A program made the translations under genes and the position numbers. The notes beneath the pieces were generated by a model that was not told where the DNA came from, searched no databases, and saw only the letters and a list, made by a program, of their open reading frames with translations. Of a DNA stretch of 64,000 nt, positions 1 through 7,810 are shown in pieces. The stretch spans positions 1-64,000 of the forward strand of contig JAEWRC010000158.1 of NCBI GenBank assembly GCA_023460175.1, given 5' to 3'. The stretch comes from Actinomycetes bacterium. GTDB taxonomy: Bacteria > Actinomycetota > Actinomycetes > Mycobacteriales > Mycobacteriaceae. Every line of letters begins with the position of its first letter. Positions within the stretch are counted from its first letter, which is position 1.

Positions 1-226
1 GCTGGCCGCAGCCCAGAGCGCGGCCGGGGCCGAGCTCGCCCGCGGGGTGGCCACCCTCGCCGACCCGCACGCCGTGGCCGACCCGACGGGCGCAGAATTG
101 GCCGCGTGGTCACTGGTGCACGGATTCTCGATGCTCTGGCTCAACAGTGCGGTGCCAGCTGAATTCCGTGATGTCGATCCGGTCGTCTCGACCGAGCGGA
201 TCGCCAACATGTTGTTTGACGGTTAG
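1..226 (+). CDS. TetR-family regulator, C-terminal end only
   Basis: This is an open frame from the window edge to a TAG at 224-226, covering the last 74 residues of a protein that starts outside the window. The helical, Ala-rich stretch with W-S-L-V-H-G-F-S-M-L-W-L resembles the ligand-binding C-terminal domain (WHG type) of TetR-family repressors, where a Trp and a His-Gly pair are conserved. The DNA-binding domain is out of view, so neither the target nor the length can be judged. No terminator is obvious in the 140 bases after it. Confidence 0.6.
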   Translation, partial: LAAAQSAAGAELARGVATLADPHAVADPTGAELAAWSLVHGFSMLWLNSAVPAEFRDVDPVVSTERIANMLFDG

Positions 227-368
227 GTGGCCGGCCGATCCGCAATAGGTTGCGCACCAACAAGACTCGCGAGACCCGCCAACGCGACGTCGATGTCAAC
301 GAGATCGCCGCGGCCAGGTGCGTCCGGCGAGCTGTTACGCCGCCGTGGCTTGTTGGGCGCCCGCCTGA

Positions 369-665
369 TCAGCTCCTCTGTCCGGCGTCAGCATCCGCCG
401 CCCCGGGGACGGAAGCCTCGTACCGGTGCAGGTACTCCTGAACCAAATCGATGGTCGCCTGATGACCGGTGGTGATGTCCAGCCCCTGCTCGATGACCAA
501 GAGTCGGCCACTCGTCGCGAGGTCGCTGCGGCGTACCCCACCCTGCAGCGCTTCCTCGACCGCACCGCCACGATCCCCCTGTCCGAGAAACATCACGGCG
601 CGACCGGTGCGCGACGATTCCGCCACGATCCGACCTACATCATCCGCGGATTGACCGATCTGCAC
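369..665 (-). CDS. hypothetical ORF, weakly MEDS-like fragment
   Basis: A 98-codon frame beginning at a GTG at 663-665. It reads more like protein than the competing plus-strand frames. The block around G-R-A-V-M-F-L-G-Q-G-D, a following amphipathic helix, and then S-G-R-L-L-V-I-E faintly resembles the MEDS sensory domain. It lacks the first third of such a domain, and the frame continues upstream without a better start, overlapping the promoter area of the dioxygenase remnant at 725. It lies in a stretch full of gene remnants and is probably one too. It could also be non-coding. Bases 227-368 show nothing recognisable. Confidence 0.3.
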   Translation of the reverse strand: MQIGQSADDVGRIVAESSRTGRAVMFLGQGDRGGAVEEALQGGVRRSDLATSGRLLVIEQGLDITTGHQATIDLVQEYLHRYEASVPGAADADAGQRS

Positions 666-724
666 CTCGAATTCACCCTCGCCGCGTAGCGAACAGCACG
701 CCCACCAGAGCAGGATCTGCCACC

Positions 725-1250
725 ATGACCATCATCACGACACCGATCTCGACCGCAATCGGCGTAGCGGTCGCCGGTTACACCAGCAGCGACTTCCTGA
801 CCCCGGATGCAGCCCGCAATTGCCAAGCGCTGCTGGACCGTTACGGCGGCGTGGTCTACCGCGAAGCCCACGTCACCGATGCCGACCTGGTTGCCTTCTC
901 CCGCGCACTGGGGGAGGTCGTCGTGGCCGGCACCGGCGCACACCCGGACCACCCGGAGACCCGGCACGGGAGCACCCACCGGTGTGGCGGCGCCGCGATG
1001 GCCGCAAGTCTCTGCTGATCGGCGCCACCGCCGGCCAGATCGTCGGCATGCACCCCGACCGGAGCCGCGCGCTGCTCGACGGGATCCTGGCGTGGGCCAC
1101 CCAGCCGCAGTTCGTCTTGCGGCACCAGTGGCGGGTCGGGGACCTGGTGGTCTGGGACAACACCGGTCTGCTGCACCGTGCCATCCCCTATGAGCCAACC
1201 TCGCGGCGGCTGATGCACCGCACCACTCTCGTCGGTGAGGAAGCCATCGC
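725..1250 (+). pseudogene. TauD/TfdA-type dioxygenase, internally deleted and frameshifted
   Basis: The first frame (ATG at 725) gives about 80 residues of a TauD/TfdA Fe(II)/2-oxoglutarate dioxygenase N-terminus and then runs into a TGA at 1016-1018. From about 970 a second frame carries the family's C-terminus, including H-P-P-V-W-R-R-R-D-G-R-K, the L-V-V-W-D-N-T-G-L-L-H-R block with the distal metal-binding His, and R-R-L-M-H-R-T-T. The middle of the protein, with the H-x-D metal motif and roughly 130 residues, is missing, so the two parts were joined by an out-of-frame deletion near 955-975. The product cannot be active. The C-terminal frame then reads into the next remnants without a stop. 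Confidence 0.75.
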
Positions 1251-1331
1251 ATGGGTCCGTTCCCATGCTCAGAGGAGGCCGGTGACATCACCGGCCAGGT
1301 TTTCGGCGTCAATCGCGGAAGGGTTACCTAG
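1251..1331 (+). pseudogene. C-terminal scrap of a short-chain dehydrogenase
   Basis: The frame starting at 1251 ends with the pattern C-S-E-E-A-G-D-I-T-G-Q-V-F-G-V and a TAG at 1329-1331. This is a familiar ending for SDR-type dehydrogenases, in which the last strand reads D-I-T-G-Q. Nothing of the rest of an SDR precedes it; the sequence before 1250 belongs to the TauD remnant in another frame. I read it as the surviving tail of a deleted gene. It is short, so the identification rests on one motif. Confidence 0.45.
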
Positions 1332-1335
1332 AGCC

Positions 1336-1629
1336 ATGGCACGGGTCGATCCCTTGCCGCCCAAGGAATGGCCGGCGGAATTCCGTGCGGCGATGGCGGC
1401 GTTGCGTCCCCCGAACCCCCGTCATCAGCCGCTGAGCACCGAGGACCGGCCCAAGGCCCTCAACACCCTGGGCACTTTCGCCCACCATCCCGAGTTGGCC
1501 CGCGCCTACTTCACCTTCAACGGGCACCTCCTCCTGGGCACCACGCTGACCGAACGGCAACGCGAACTCATCGTGCTGCGCGGTGGATGCGCAGGTCGCG
1601 CGAGTGCGCGGACAACGCGGCGCCGGTGA
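1336..1629 (+). pseudogene. carboxymuconolactone decarboxylase family protein, truncated
   Basis: The ATG at 1336 starts M-A-R-V-D-P-L-P-P and continues with a typical mycobacterial AhpD/CMD-like N-terminal half: the N-T-L-G-T-F-A-H-H-P-E-L helix, the F-N-G-H-L-L segment, and L-T-E-R-Q-R-E-L-I-V-L-R. Normally this would lead into the E-Y-E-W-x-Q-H helix and a redox or catalytic Cys/His region. Here it changes at about 1580 into an Arg-rich tail that ends at 1629. The catalytic half is absent. It shares its frame with the TauD C-terminal piece, so the two could be read as one nonsense fusion. Confidence 0.65.
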
Positions 1630-1648
1630 TCACGGCCAGGCGTACACA

Positions 1649-3616
1649 ATGGCGGAGGTGGACGAAGACAGCGGCGCAATCAGGCAGGGCCCGGACTCGT
1701 ACGTCCGCGTCCTCGCATCCCGGGTGCACAATCTGAAGGCTGTGGACGTCGCGGCCCCGCGCGACTCCTTCGTGGTGTTCACCGGGGTGTCGGGATCCGG
1801 GAAGTCGTCGCTGGCGTTCGGCACCGTCTACGCCGAGGCCCAGCGCCGGTACTTCGAGTCGGTCGCGCCGTATGCCCGCCGATTGTTGCTGCCCCAGGAC
1901 GCACCGAAGGTCGACGACATCACCGGGCTGCCACCGGCCGTCGCGCTGCAGCAACGCCGCGGCTCGGCGACATCGCGATCGACCGTCGGGACCGTCACCA
2001 CGCTGTCGAACCTGCTGCGGATGCTGTTCTCACGGGCCGGCACCTACCCAGCCGGTGCCACCGAACGTCTCGACTCGGATGCGTTCTCCCCGAACACCAC
2101 CATCGGCGCATGCCCGCGGTGCCACGGCCTCGGCCGCGTCCACGAGGTGACCGAGCAGACGCTGGTGCCCGACCCGTCGCTGACCATCCGCGAGGGTGCG
2201 GTGGCCGCCTGGCCGGGCGCCTGGCAGGGCCAGAACCTGCGGGACATCCTCATCACGCTCGGTTATGACATCGACAAGCCGTGGCGCAAACTGCCCAAGC
2301 GGCAACGGGATTGGATCCTGTTCACCGACGACCAACCCACCGTCGAGATCGATCCGAGCCAGCATCCCGTCACCGCCGAGTACTACTACAACGGCACCTT
2401 CTCGAGTGCCGAGCGTCACGTGCGCCACACGCTGGCCAACTCGCAGAGTGCGACGATGCGACGCCGCGTGCTGCAGTACGTGAAGGGCGGATTCACCGAG
2501 AACGCCTCGACCAACGTCGACGTCTACTCGATCCGTCAGCCGTTGGGGCCAGTAGCCGTCATCTCCCCGTTCAACTTCCCCGCCATGGTGCCTATGTGGT
2601 TCTTTCCCATCGCCATCGCTACCGGGAACACGGTGGTGCTCAAACCGTCGGAGAAAGACCCGTCGGCATCGTTGTGGCTCGCCGAATTGTGGAAGGAAGC
2701 CGGCCTGCCCGCGGGGGTCTTCAACGTGTTGCAGGGTGACAAGACCGCCGTCGACGAACTGCTCACCAACCCCAAGATCGCGGCCGTGTCGTTCGTGGGC
2801 TCGACCCCGATTGCCCAGTATGTCTACACCACCGGCACGGCCGCCGGTAAGCGCGTCCAAGCGCTCGGCGGCGCCAAGAACCACGCTGTGATCCTGCCCG
2901 ACGCTGATCTCGACCTGGCCGCCGACGCCATGGTCAACGCCGGCTTCGGCAGCGCCGGTGAGCGTTGCATGGCGATCAGCGCCGTAGTGGCCGTTGGACC
3001 GGTCGCCGACGCACTGGTCGCCAAGATCGCCGAGCGCGCCCACGGCATCAAAACTGGAGACGGCACCCAGGATTCGGATATGGGGCCGCTGGTCACCCAG
3101 GCGCACCGCGACAAGGTCGCGTCCTACGTGGACGCCGGTGAGGCGGACGGCGCCAAGGTTGTCCTCGACGGACGGGGAGTGGCGCCGCACGGCGGCCAGG
3201 GTGGGTTCTGGCTCGGCCCCACCCTGCTGGACGACGTGACCCCGGAGATGAGCGTCTACACCGACGAGATCTTCGGACCGGTGCTCTCGGTGCTACGAGT
3301 CGAAACTTACGACCAGGCCGTCGATCTGATCAACTCCAACCCCTACGGCAACGGCACCGCCATCTTCACCAACGACGGTGGCGCGGCGCGACGCTTTCAG
3401 AATGAGGTGACTGTCGGCATGGTGGGCATCAACGTGCCGATCCCAGTGCCGATGGCCTACTACAGCTTCGGAGGGTGGAAGTCCTCCCTGTTCGGGGACA
3501 CCCACGCGCACGGCATGGATGGCGTGCACTTCTTCACTCGGCAGAAAACCATCACGCAGCGTTGGCTCGACCCCAGCCACGGCGGCATCAACCTCGGCTT
3601 CCCGCAGAACGGATAA
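1649..3616 (+). CDS. in-frame chimera: UvrA-like ATPase N-terminus joined to methylmalonate-semialdehyde dehydrogenase C-terminus
   Basis: One uninterrupted frame of 655 codons (ATG at 1649; an alternative ATG lies at 1583). Residues 1-278 are the start of a UvrA-like excinuclease/ABC protein: V-H-N-L-K-A-V-D, Walker A G-V-S-G-S-G-K-S at about 46-53, the Y-A-E-A-Q-R-R-Y-F-E-S block, and a C-P-R-C zinc knuckle. At about base 2483 the protein changes abruptly into K-G-G-F-T-E-N-A-S-T, a segment from inside MmsA. From there it is a normal CoA-acylating aldehyde dehydrogenase with S-P-F-N-F-P, G-S-A-G-E-R-C (catalytic Cys near 440) and an intact C-terminus. Missing are the UvrA signature and Walker B regions and the first 130 or so residues of MmsA. 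A deletion that happened to keep frame explains it best; activity of either half is doubtful. Confidence 0.75.
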   Translation: MAEVDEDSGAIRQGPDSYVRVLASRVHNLKAVDVAAPRDSFVVFTGVSGSGKSSLAFGTVYAEAQRRYFESVAPYARRLLLPQDAPKVDDITGLPPAVALQQRRGSATSRSTVGTVTTLSNLLRMLFSRAGTYPAGATERLDSDAFSPNTTIGACPRCHGLGRVHEVTEQTLVPDPSLTIREGAVAAWPGAWQGQNLRDILITLGYDIDKPWRKLPKRQRDWILFTDDQPTVEIDPSQHPVTAEYYYNGTFSSAERHVRHTLANSQSATMRRRVLQYVKGGFTENASTNVDVYSIRQPLGPVAVISPFNFPAMVPMWFFPIAIATGNTVVLKPSEKDPSASLWLAELWKEAGLPAGVFNVLQGDKTAVDELLTNPKIAAVSFVGSTPIAQYVYTTGTAAGKRVQALGGAKNHAVILPDADLDLAADAMVNAGFGSAGERCMAISAVVAVGPVADALVAKIAERAHGIKTGDGTQDSDMGPLVTQAHRDKVASYVDAGEADGAKVVLDGRGVAPHGGQGGFWLGPTLLDDVTPEMSVYTDEIFGPVLSVLRVETYDQAVDLINSNPYGNGTAIFTNDGGAARRFQNEVTVGMVGINVPIPVPMAYYSFGGWKSSLFGDTHAHGMDGVHFFTRQKTITQRWLDPSHGGINLGFPQNG

Positions 3617-3620
3617 TCCA

Positions 3621-4781
3621 TTGTCATACAACGTCACTCTTCCCCGGCACAGTAAGATCGGCGCCGGTGCCGCCGAGGAGCTGGGATTGCTCTGCATGCA
3701 GGTCGGCATTCGTCGACCGGTCCTGGTCACGGATCAGTACCTCACCGAAACCGGCAAGACTGATCGGCTGATGGGCATCTTGCGCTCCGCCGGTTGCGAG
3801 CCGGCCGCCTTTTCCGAAACGGTGCCGGACCCGACGTCGTCATCGCTGGTTCCCGGTCTCAAGGCAGTGCGAAGGCACAAGGCCGACGGTGTGATCGGTT
3901 TCGGTGGCGGCAGCCCGATGGACACCGCCAAGGCGCTGGCCGTGCTGGCCAACTCCGAGAACAGCATCGCTTCGTTCAAAGCGCCCAATCTCTACAGCGG
4001 TCCAGCGTTGCCGATCGTCGCAGTTCCGACCACCGCCGGGAGCGGTTCGGAAGCAACGCAATTCACGGTCATCACGGACGACGAAACCGACGAGAAGATG
4101 CTGTGTCCGGGATTGTCTTTCCTGCCGTTGGCCACGGTGATCGACTTCGAACTGACCGTGTCGATGCCCGCGCGACTCACCGCAGACACCGGCGTGGATG
4201 CGCTCACCCACGCCATCGAAGCCTATGTGAGCCGCCGGGCGAATCCGTTCAGTGACGGGCTCGCGCTCGTGGCCATGCGCACGATCGGCACACACTTGCG
4301 CAGGGCGTACGCGGACGGTGAGGATCGAGCGGCACGGGAAGCGATGATGCTCGCCTCGACCCAGGCCGGGATGGCCTTCTCGAACGCCAGTGTGGCCCTG
4401 GTGCATGGGATGAGCCGGCCCATCGGCGGGCACTTCCATGTGGCGCACGGACTCTCGAACGCCATGTTGCTGCCGGCCGTGACCCGGTTCTCCGCGGACG
4501 CCGCCACCGACCGTTATGCAGACTGCGCCAGGGCGATGCAACTGGCCGATGACTCGGCCGGCGATGCCATCGCCGCGGGAGCGCTGGTCGACGCACTCGA
4601 TGTCCTTTGTGAGGACGTGGCGGTGCCCTCGCCGGCGGGGTACGGCATCAACGAGACAGACTGGAACTCGCGCCTCGAGGTGATGGCCCAGCAGGCTCTC
4701 GCCTCTGGATCGCCGGACAACAACCCGCGGATACCCGACACCGATCAGGTTATCGAGTTGTATCAGTCGATCTACAACTAG
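3621..4781 (+). CDS. iron-containing alcohol dehydrogenase
   Basis: A 386-residue group III (Fe-dependent) alcohol dehydrogenase, apparently complete. It has the NAD-binding G-F-G-G-G-S-P-M-D loop, the A-V-P-T-T-A-G-S-G-S-E-A block, and the metal ligands in D-A-L-T-H-A-I-E-A and H-G-M-S-R-P-I-G-G-H-F-H-V-A-H-G. I chose the TTG at 3621, four bases after the stop of the preceding frame, because M-S-Y-N-V-T-L-P fits the usual beginning; translational coupling would explain the lack of a strong ribosome-binding site. The substrate is unknown. With MmsA it would suit alcohol to semialdehyde oxidation, but its partner upstream is damaged. Confidence 0.85.
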   Translation: MSYNVTLPRHSKIGAGAAEELGLLCMQVGIRRPVLVTDQYLTETGKTDRLMGILRSAGCEPAAFSETVPDPTSSSLVPGLKAVRRHKADGVIGFGGGSPMDTAKALAVLANSENSIASFKAPNLYSGPALPIVAVPTTAGSGSEATQFTVITDDETDEKMLCPGLSFLPLATVIDFELTVSMPARLTADTGVDALTHAIEAYVSRRANPFSDGLALVAMRTIGTHLRRAYADGEDRAAREAMMLASTQAGMAFSNASVALVHGMSRPIGGHFHVAHGLSNAMLLPAVTRFSADAATDRYADCARAMQLADDSAGDAIAAGALVDALDVLCEDVAVPSPAGYGINETDWNSRLEVMAQQALASGSPDNNPRIPDTDQVIELYQSIYN

Positions 4782-5159
4782 CGGATTCCAGGTGGGGCGC
4801 CCGGATGCCTTAATCTAGCGGCCCGAAAGCCGTTCACCACGGCCGAGATCGAACTGCTGACAGCAGAATTGGGCGCGGACGCAATCCTGGGCCGGGCAGC
4901 CACCGTGCTGTCGAGCCAGACCGTCGGCAGCTTGGTCCAGAGCAGAGGATCGGCGCCAGCTATGGCGGCTCTGCTGGCGGCAATCGGCGTCGGGCTGGTG
5001 CCGCCCGAAACCGACTGGACTGTGATCGCCTCGGAGGTCACCCCAGATGCCGACAACAGTGAAAGCTACGACCTCGTATACCCAACGTGGCGTGAAGTGT
5101 ACGCAGCGACAGAGGATTTGGTGCACTGGTTATCAGCTGAACCGACGAAAGAGCGTTGA
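4782..5159 (+). pseudogene. possible C-terminal remnant of an FGGY carbohydrate kinase
   Basis: Directly after the alcohol dehydrogenase stop, the same frame stays open to a TGA at 5157-5159. Its last 75 residues (G-S-A-P-A-M-A-A-L-L-A-A-I-G-V-G, then Y-P-T-W-R-E-V-Y) resemble the end of FGGY sugar kinases, where an Ala/Gly-rich helix is followed by a Tyr/Arg-rich final helix. The nucleotide-binding portions are absent and no credible start exists (TTG at 4869 is possible). I treat it as a remnant; a small unrelated protein cannot be excluded. Confidence 0.35.
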
Positions 5160-5228
5160 TGTGACCAACCCCGGCCACTGTCGAAGGGTGTTGACCCGAG
5201 GCGACGACTGACAACGATCACGGAGCGG

Positions 5229-5915
5229 TCACGAGGAGGTGCCGTAGAGACGTTCGGTCTGATCGTCGGGGGCGCCGTCGAGGCGTTGACGCAACGCCCG
5301 CTGCCAGTGCGCCGGCAGCACATCGGCGTGGGCGAGAAGGCGGCGCGCAGCCGCTCGGTCAAGGCGGTCGATATTGAGGACGCGGTGCGTTTCGGCAGCA
5401 GTGATGCCGTGGCGAGGCTGGGAAACCAGCGCGATCGCGTCCCCGGCGCACACTGTGCCGGGCTGCAGAACGCGGAAGTAGACGCCCGTGCGGCCAGTCT
5501 GCTGGGTGCGCACCGCCATGTCTGGGCGTCGGTGAAACGCCGCCAGCTTGTAGCAGGGTTGGCGAGGCTGGGTGACCTGCAAGACCGTGGTGCCAATCTG
5601 GTAGACGGCACCGAGAACGATAGTGCTCTCCAGAAGACCTATGGTGGTGAGGTTTTCGCCGAAGGCCGGATAGGCTAGGTCGCCCAGCTGCTCGGACCAG
5701 GCGGTGTAGTGTTCGCTGGCGTACGCGAGCACTGCTTTGTCGGGACCGCCATGATGCACTGTGTCGCCCTGCTCGTCACCGGTGAGGCCGAGTCGTGTGA
5801 CCGCCACCGGGTCCCTCGTCGGCGACTTCGCGATCGCCGTGGTCACAGTACGCCCTCGCCACGGTATCTGCCGGGTGCGGCCGACAGATACCGCGACAAC
5901 CGCGGCTGCCGTCAC
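5229..5915 (-). CDS. MOSC domain-containing protein (YiiM-like)
   Basis: This 228-residue protein carries the MOSC fold: V-S-V-G-R-T-R near the start, the H-H-G-G-P-D-K-A-V block, A-F-G-E-N-L-T-T, and Q-P-R-Q-P-C-Y-K-L with the conserved Cys thought to handle sulfur or the molybdenum cofactor ligand. I start it at the GTG at 5913-5915 because the longer upstream frame is low-complexity shadow of the next gene. YiiM-like proteins act in reduction of N-hydroxylated compounds and cofactor sulfur transfer; the exact substrate here is unknown. It could be co-transcribed with the DapA-family gene 112 bases upstream. Confidence 0.8.
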   Translation of the reverse strand: MTAAAVVAVSVGRTRQIPWRGRTVTTAIAKSPTRDPVAVTRLGLTGDEQGDTVHHGGPDKAVLAYASEHYTAWSEQLGDLAYPAFGENLTTIGLLESTIVLGAVYQIGTTVLQVTQPRQPCYKLAAFHRRPDMAVRTQQTGRTGVYFRVLQPGTVCAGDAIALVSQPRHGITAAETHRVLNIDRLDRAAARRLLAHADVLPAHWQRALRQRLDGAPDDQTERLYGTSS

Positions 5916-6027
5916 GAGTTCGACACTGTTATTACGGCGGCGGCGGGGCCAGGGCCGTAGGCCGGACCAGCCGGCTTGCCGGGAGAATCCGATATGGCGC
6001 TTCTGGACTTCGGGGGCGGCGAGCCCA

Positions 6028-6912
6028 TCACGAGCGCCCCGCGAGCATGGCCTCCAGTTCGGTCCGCCTGGTGGCGTCCAGCGGCAGCAGCGGCGCGCGC
6101 GGGTCGCCGACATCGGTGCCCAGCAGGTCCAGACCGGCTTTGATGGTGGTGGGCAGACCGCCGGCGACGATGAAGCGCAGCAGCGGAGCCAAGTCGTCGT
6201 AGATCTGCTCGGCTCGCTGCACGTCGTCGTCGCGAACGGCGGCGTAAAGGTCCAGGCACGGTTGCGGGCGCAGATTCGGTGCGGCGGTGCACCAACCGGA
6301 GGCGCCTTCGAGGAGGGCTTTCAGCACCAGTGGATTGCTGCCGTTGTAGAACGGCAGCGCGCCGCCGGAGAGTTCCTTGATGCGTTGCATTCGGGTGATG
6401 TCGCCGGTGGACTCTTTGACCATCTGAACGTTGTCGATCTCGGTGAACATCTGCACCAGTAGTTCGGGGCTGATGTCGATGCCACTGGTGGCCGGGTTGT
6501 TGTAGACCATGATCGGAAGGTCCACGGCCGCAGCCACCGCAGCGTAATGCTGGAAGATCTCGCGCTCAGTCAGCTTCCAGTACGAGATCGGCAGGATCAT
6601 GACGACGTCAGCGCCGGCCTGTTGCGCGTACCGGGCGCGCCGAATGGTGTTGGCGGTGGTCAGATCTGACGCACCGACGATCACCGGGACGCGACCGTTC
6701 ACGGTGGCCACGGTGGTATCCACGACGGTGTCGAACTCCTCCTCGGTCAGATAGGCGGATTCACCGGTGCTGCCGAGCGGGGCGATTGCGTGCGCGCCGG
6801 TGCTGACCAGCTGCTCGATGAGCGCGGCGAGCTTGGCCGTGTCGACCTTGTGGCCGCCTTCAGTGAACGGGGTGACGGGGTAGGCGATGATGCCTGCGAT
6901 CGGGTGGTTCAT
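6028..6912 (-). CDS. dihydrodipicolinate synthase/N-acetylneuraminate lyase (DapA) family protein
   Basis: A 294-residue TIM-barrel class I aldolase with all the family marks: G-S-T-G-E-S (2-oxo acid carboxylate binding), V-Y-N-N-P with the catalytic Tyr, and V-K-E-S-T with the Schiff-base Lys. Length is normal. True lysine-pathway DapA proteins usually sit alone in mycobacteria, so this copy, beside a class II aldolase, is more likely a catabolic lyase or dehydratase acting on a 2-oxo acid. It lies 26 bases downstream of the class II aldolase and is probably translated from the same message. Confidence 0.85.
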   Translation of the reverse strand: MNHPIAGIIAYPVTPFTEGGHKVDTAKLAALIEQLVSTGAHAIAPLGSTGESAYLTEEEFDTVVDTTVATVNGRVPVIVGASDLTTANTIRRARYAQQAGADVVMILPISYWKLTEREIFQHYAAVAAAVDLPIMVYNNPATSGIDISPELLVQMFTEIDNVQMVKESTGDITRMQRIKELSGGALPFYNGSNPLVLKALLEGASGWCTAAPNLRPQPCLDLYAAVRDDDVQRAEQIYDDLAPLLRFIVAGGLPTTIKAGLDLLGTDVGDPRAPLLPLDATRRTELEAMLAGRS

Positions 6913-6938
6913 GGGGCTGTCCTATCGGGGTGGTCGGG

Positions 6939-7724
6939 TCAGTTTTCGAGGGCGTCGGGGTGGTTGCGCAGCGCGCGGCGGGCGTAGTAGGCGAAGTTGG
7001 CCTGGCTGCGCTTGGGCCTCAGCGTCCAGTCGTGGGCCTCGCGCGCCAGCCGGTCGGGCAGCGGGGCGATGGTCCCGGCGGCCATGGCGGCAAGTTGGAG
7101 CTTGGCCCCCCGCTCGATCAGCATGGCCAGCGAGCAGGCCTCTTCGATGCTGGCGCCGGCGACGACGTGGCCGTGGTGGGCCAGCAGGATCGCCTTCTTG
7201 TCGCCGAGGGCAGCGGAGATGATCTCGCCTTCCTCGTTGCCCACCGGCACGCCGGGCCAGTCCGCAAGGAACGCGCAATCGTCATACAGCGGTGCGATGT
7301 CCATCTGGGAGACCATCAACGGGACCTCGAGCATCGAGAGCGCCGCAACGTGAAATGGGTGGGTGTGCACAATGCACTGGACGTCCGGCCGGGCGCGGTA
7401 GATCCAGGAATGGAATCGGTTGGCCGGGTTGGCCATTCCCGTCCCCTCGAGCACGTTGAGGTCCTCGTCGACCACGAGCAGGTTGCCCGCGGTGATCTCG
7501 TCGAAGCCCAGCCCGAGGCGCTGGGTGTAGTAGGTGCCGGGTGTTTCGGCGCGGGCGGTGATCTGGCCCGCCAGCCCGGAGTCGTGGCCGGCGTCGAACA
7601 GGGCGCGGCAGGTCAGCGCGAGCTTCGCCCGCGGCGTGAGTTCCGAGTCCGCGACATTGCGGCTCAGATCGTCGAGCGCGCGGCGCATCAGGTCGTCCTT
7701 GGAGTCCTGCAAAGTGCTGCTCAT
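6939..7724 (-). CDS. class II aldolase/adducin family protein
   Basis: This 261-residue protein has the zinc-binding H-T-H-P-F-H and H-H-G-H-V-V motifs of class II aldolases such as fuculose-phosphate aldolase. The ATG at 7722-7724 is preceded by a GGGAGA ribosome-binding site. It is the first gene of a leftward unit with the DapA-family gene, and it is transcribed away from the XRE-cupin regulator, which shares its 86-base promoter region. That arrangement suggests the regulator controls both aldolase-type genes and that they metabolise one hydroxy/oxo-acid or sugar-acid substrate. Confidence 0.85.
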   Translation of the reverse strand: MSSTLQDSKDDLMRRALDDLSRNVADSELTPRAKLALTCRALFDAGHDSGLAGQITARAETPGTYYTQRLGLGFDEITAGNLLVVDEDLNVLEGTGMANPANRFHSWIYRARPDVQCIVHTHPFHVAALSMLEVPLMVSQMDIAPLYDDCAFLADWPGVPVGNEEGEIISAALGDKKAILLAHHGHVVAGASIEEACSLAMLIERGAKLQLAAMAAGTIAPLPDRLAREAHDWTLRPKRSQANFAYYARRALRNHPDALEN

Positions 7725-7767
7725 CGTTCTCCCTCAAGTTTCGTCTGGGACACGATAGGCACTCTAG

Positions 7768-7780
7768 GACACAAAGTGTC
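7768..7780. promoter_or_regulatory. palindrome GACACAAAGTGTC in the divergent promoter region
   Basis: A perfect inverted repeat (5-bp arms, 3-base centre) lies between the aldolase and the XRE-cupin gene. A further GGGACAC half-site occurs at 7747-7753. A TATAGT hexamer at 7797-7802 could be the -10 element of the rightward regulator gene, whose GTG at 7811 would then be nearly leaderless. The position suits an operator for the XRE-cupin protein; this is inferred from placement only. Confidence 0.5.
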
Positions 7781-7810
7781 ATATAGGCAAAGCGCGTATA
7801 GTGCGTTGAC

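Noticed and set aside
426..689. 87-codon plus-strand frame upstream of the dioxygenase remnant
   Set aside because: No family resemblance and no ribosome-binding site; the minus-strand frame over the same bases is slightly more protein-like.
2030..3190. 386-codon minus-strand frame opposite the UvrA-MmsA chimera
   Set aside because: It lies wholly antisense to clear ALDH sequence; long antisense frames are common at this GC content, and it shows no family motif.
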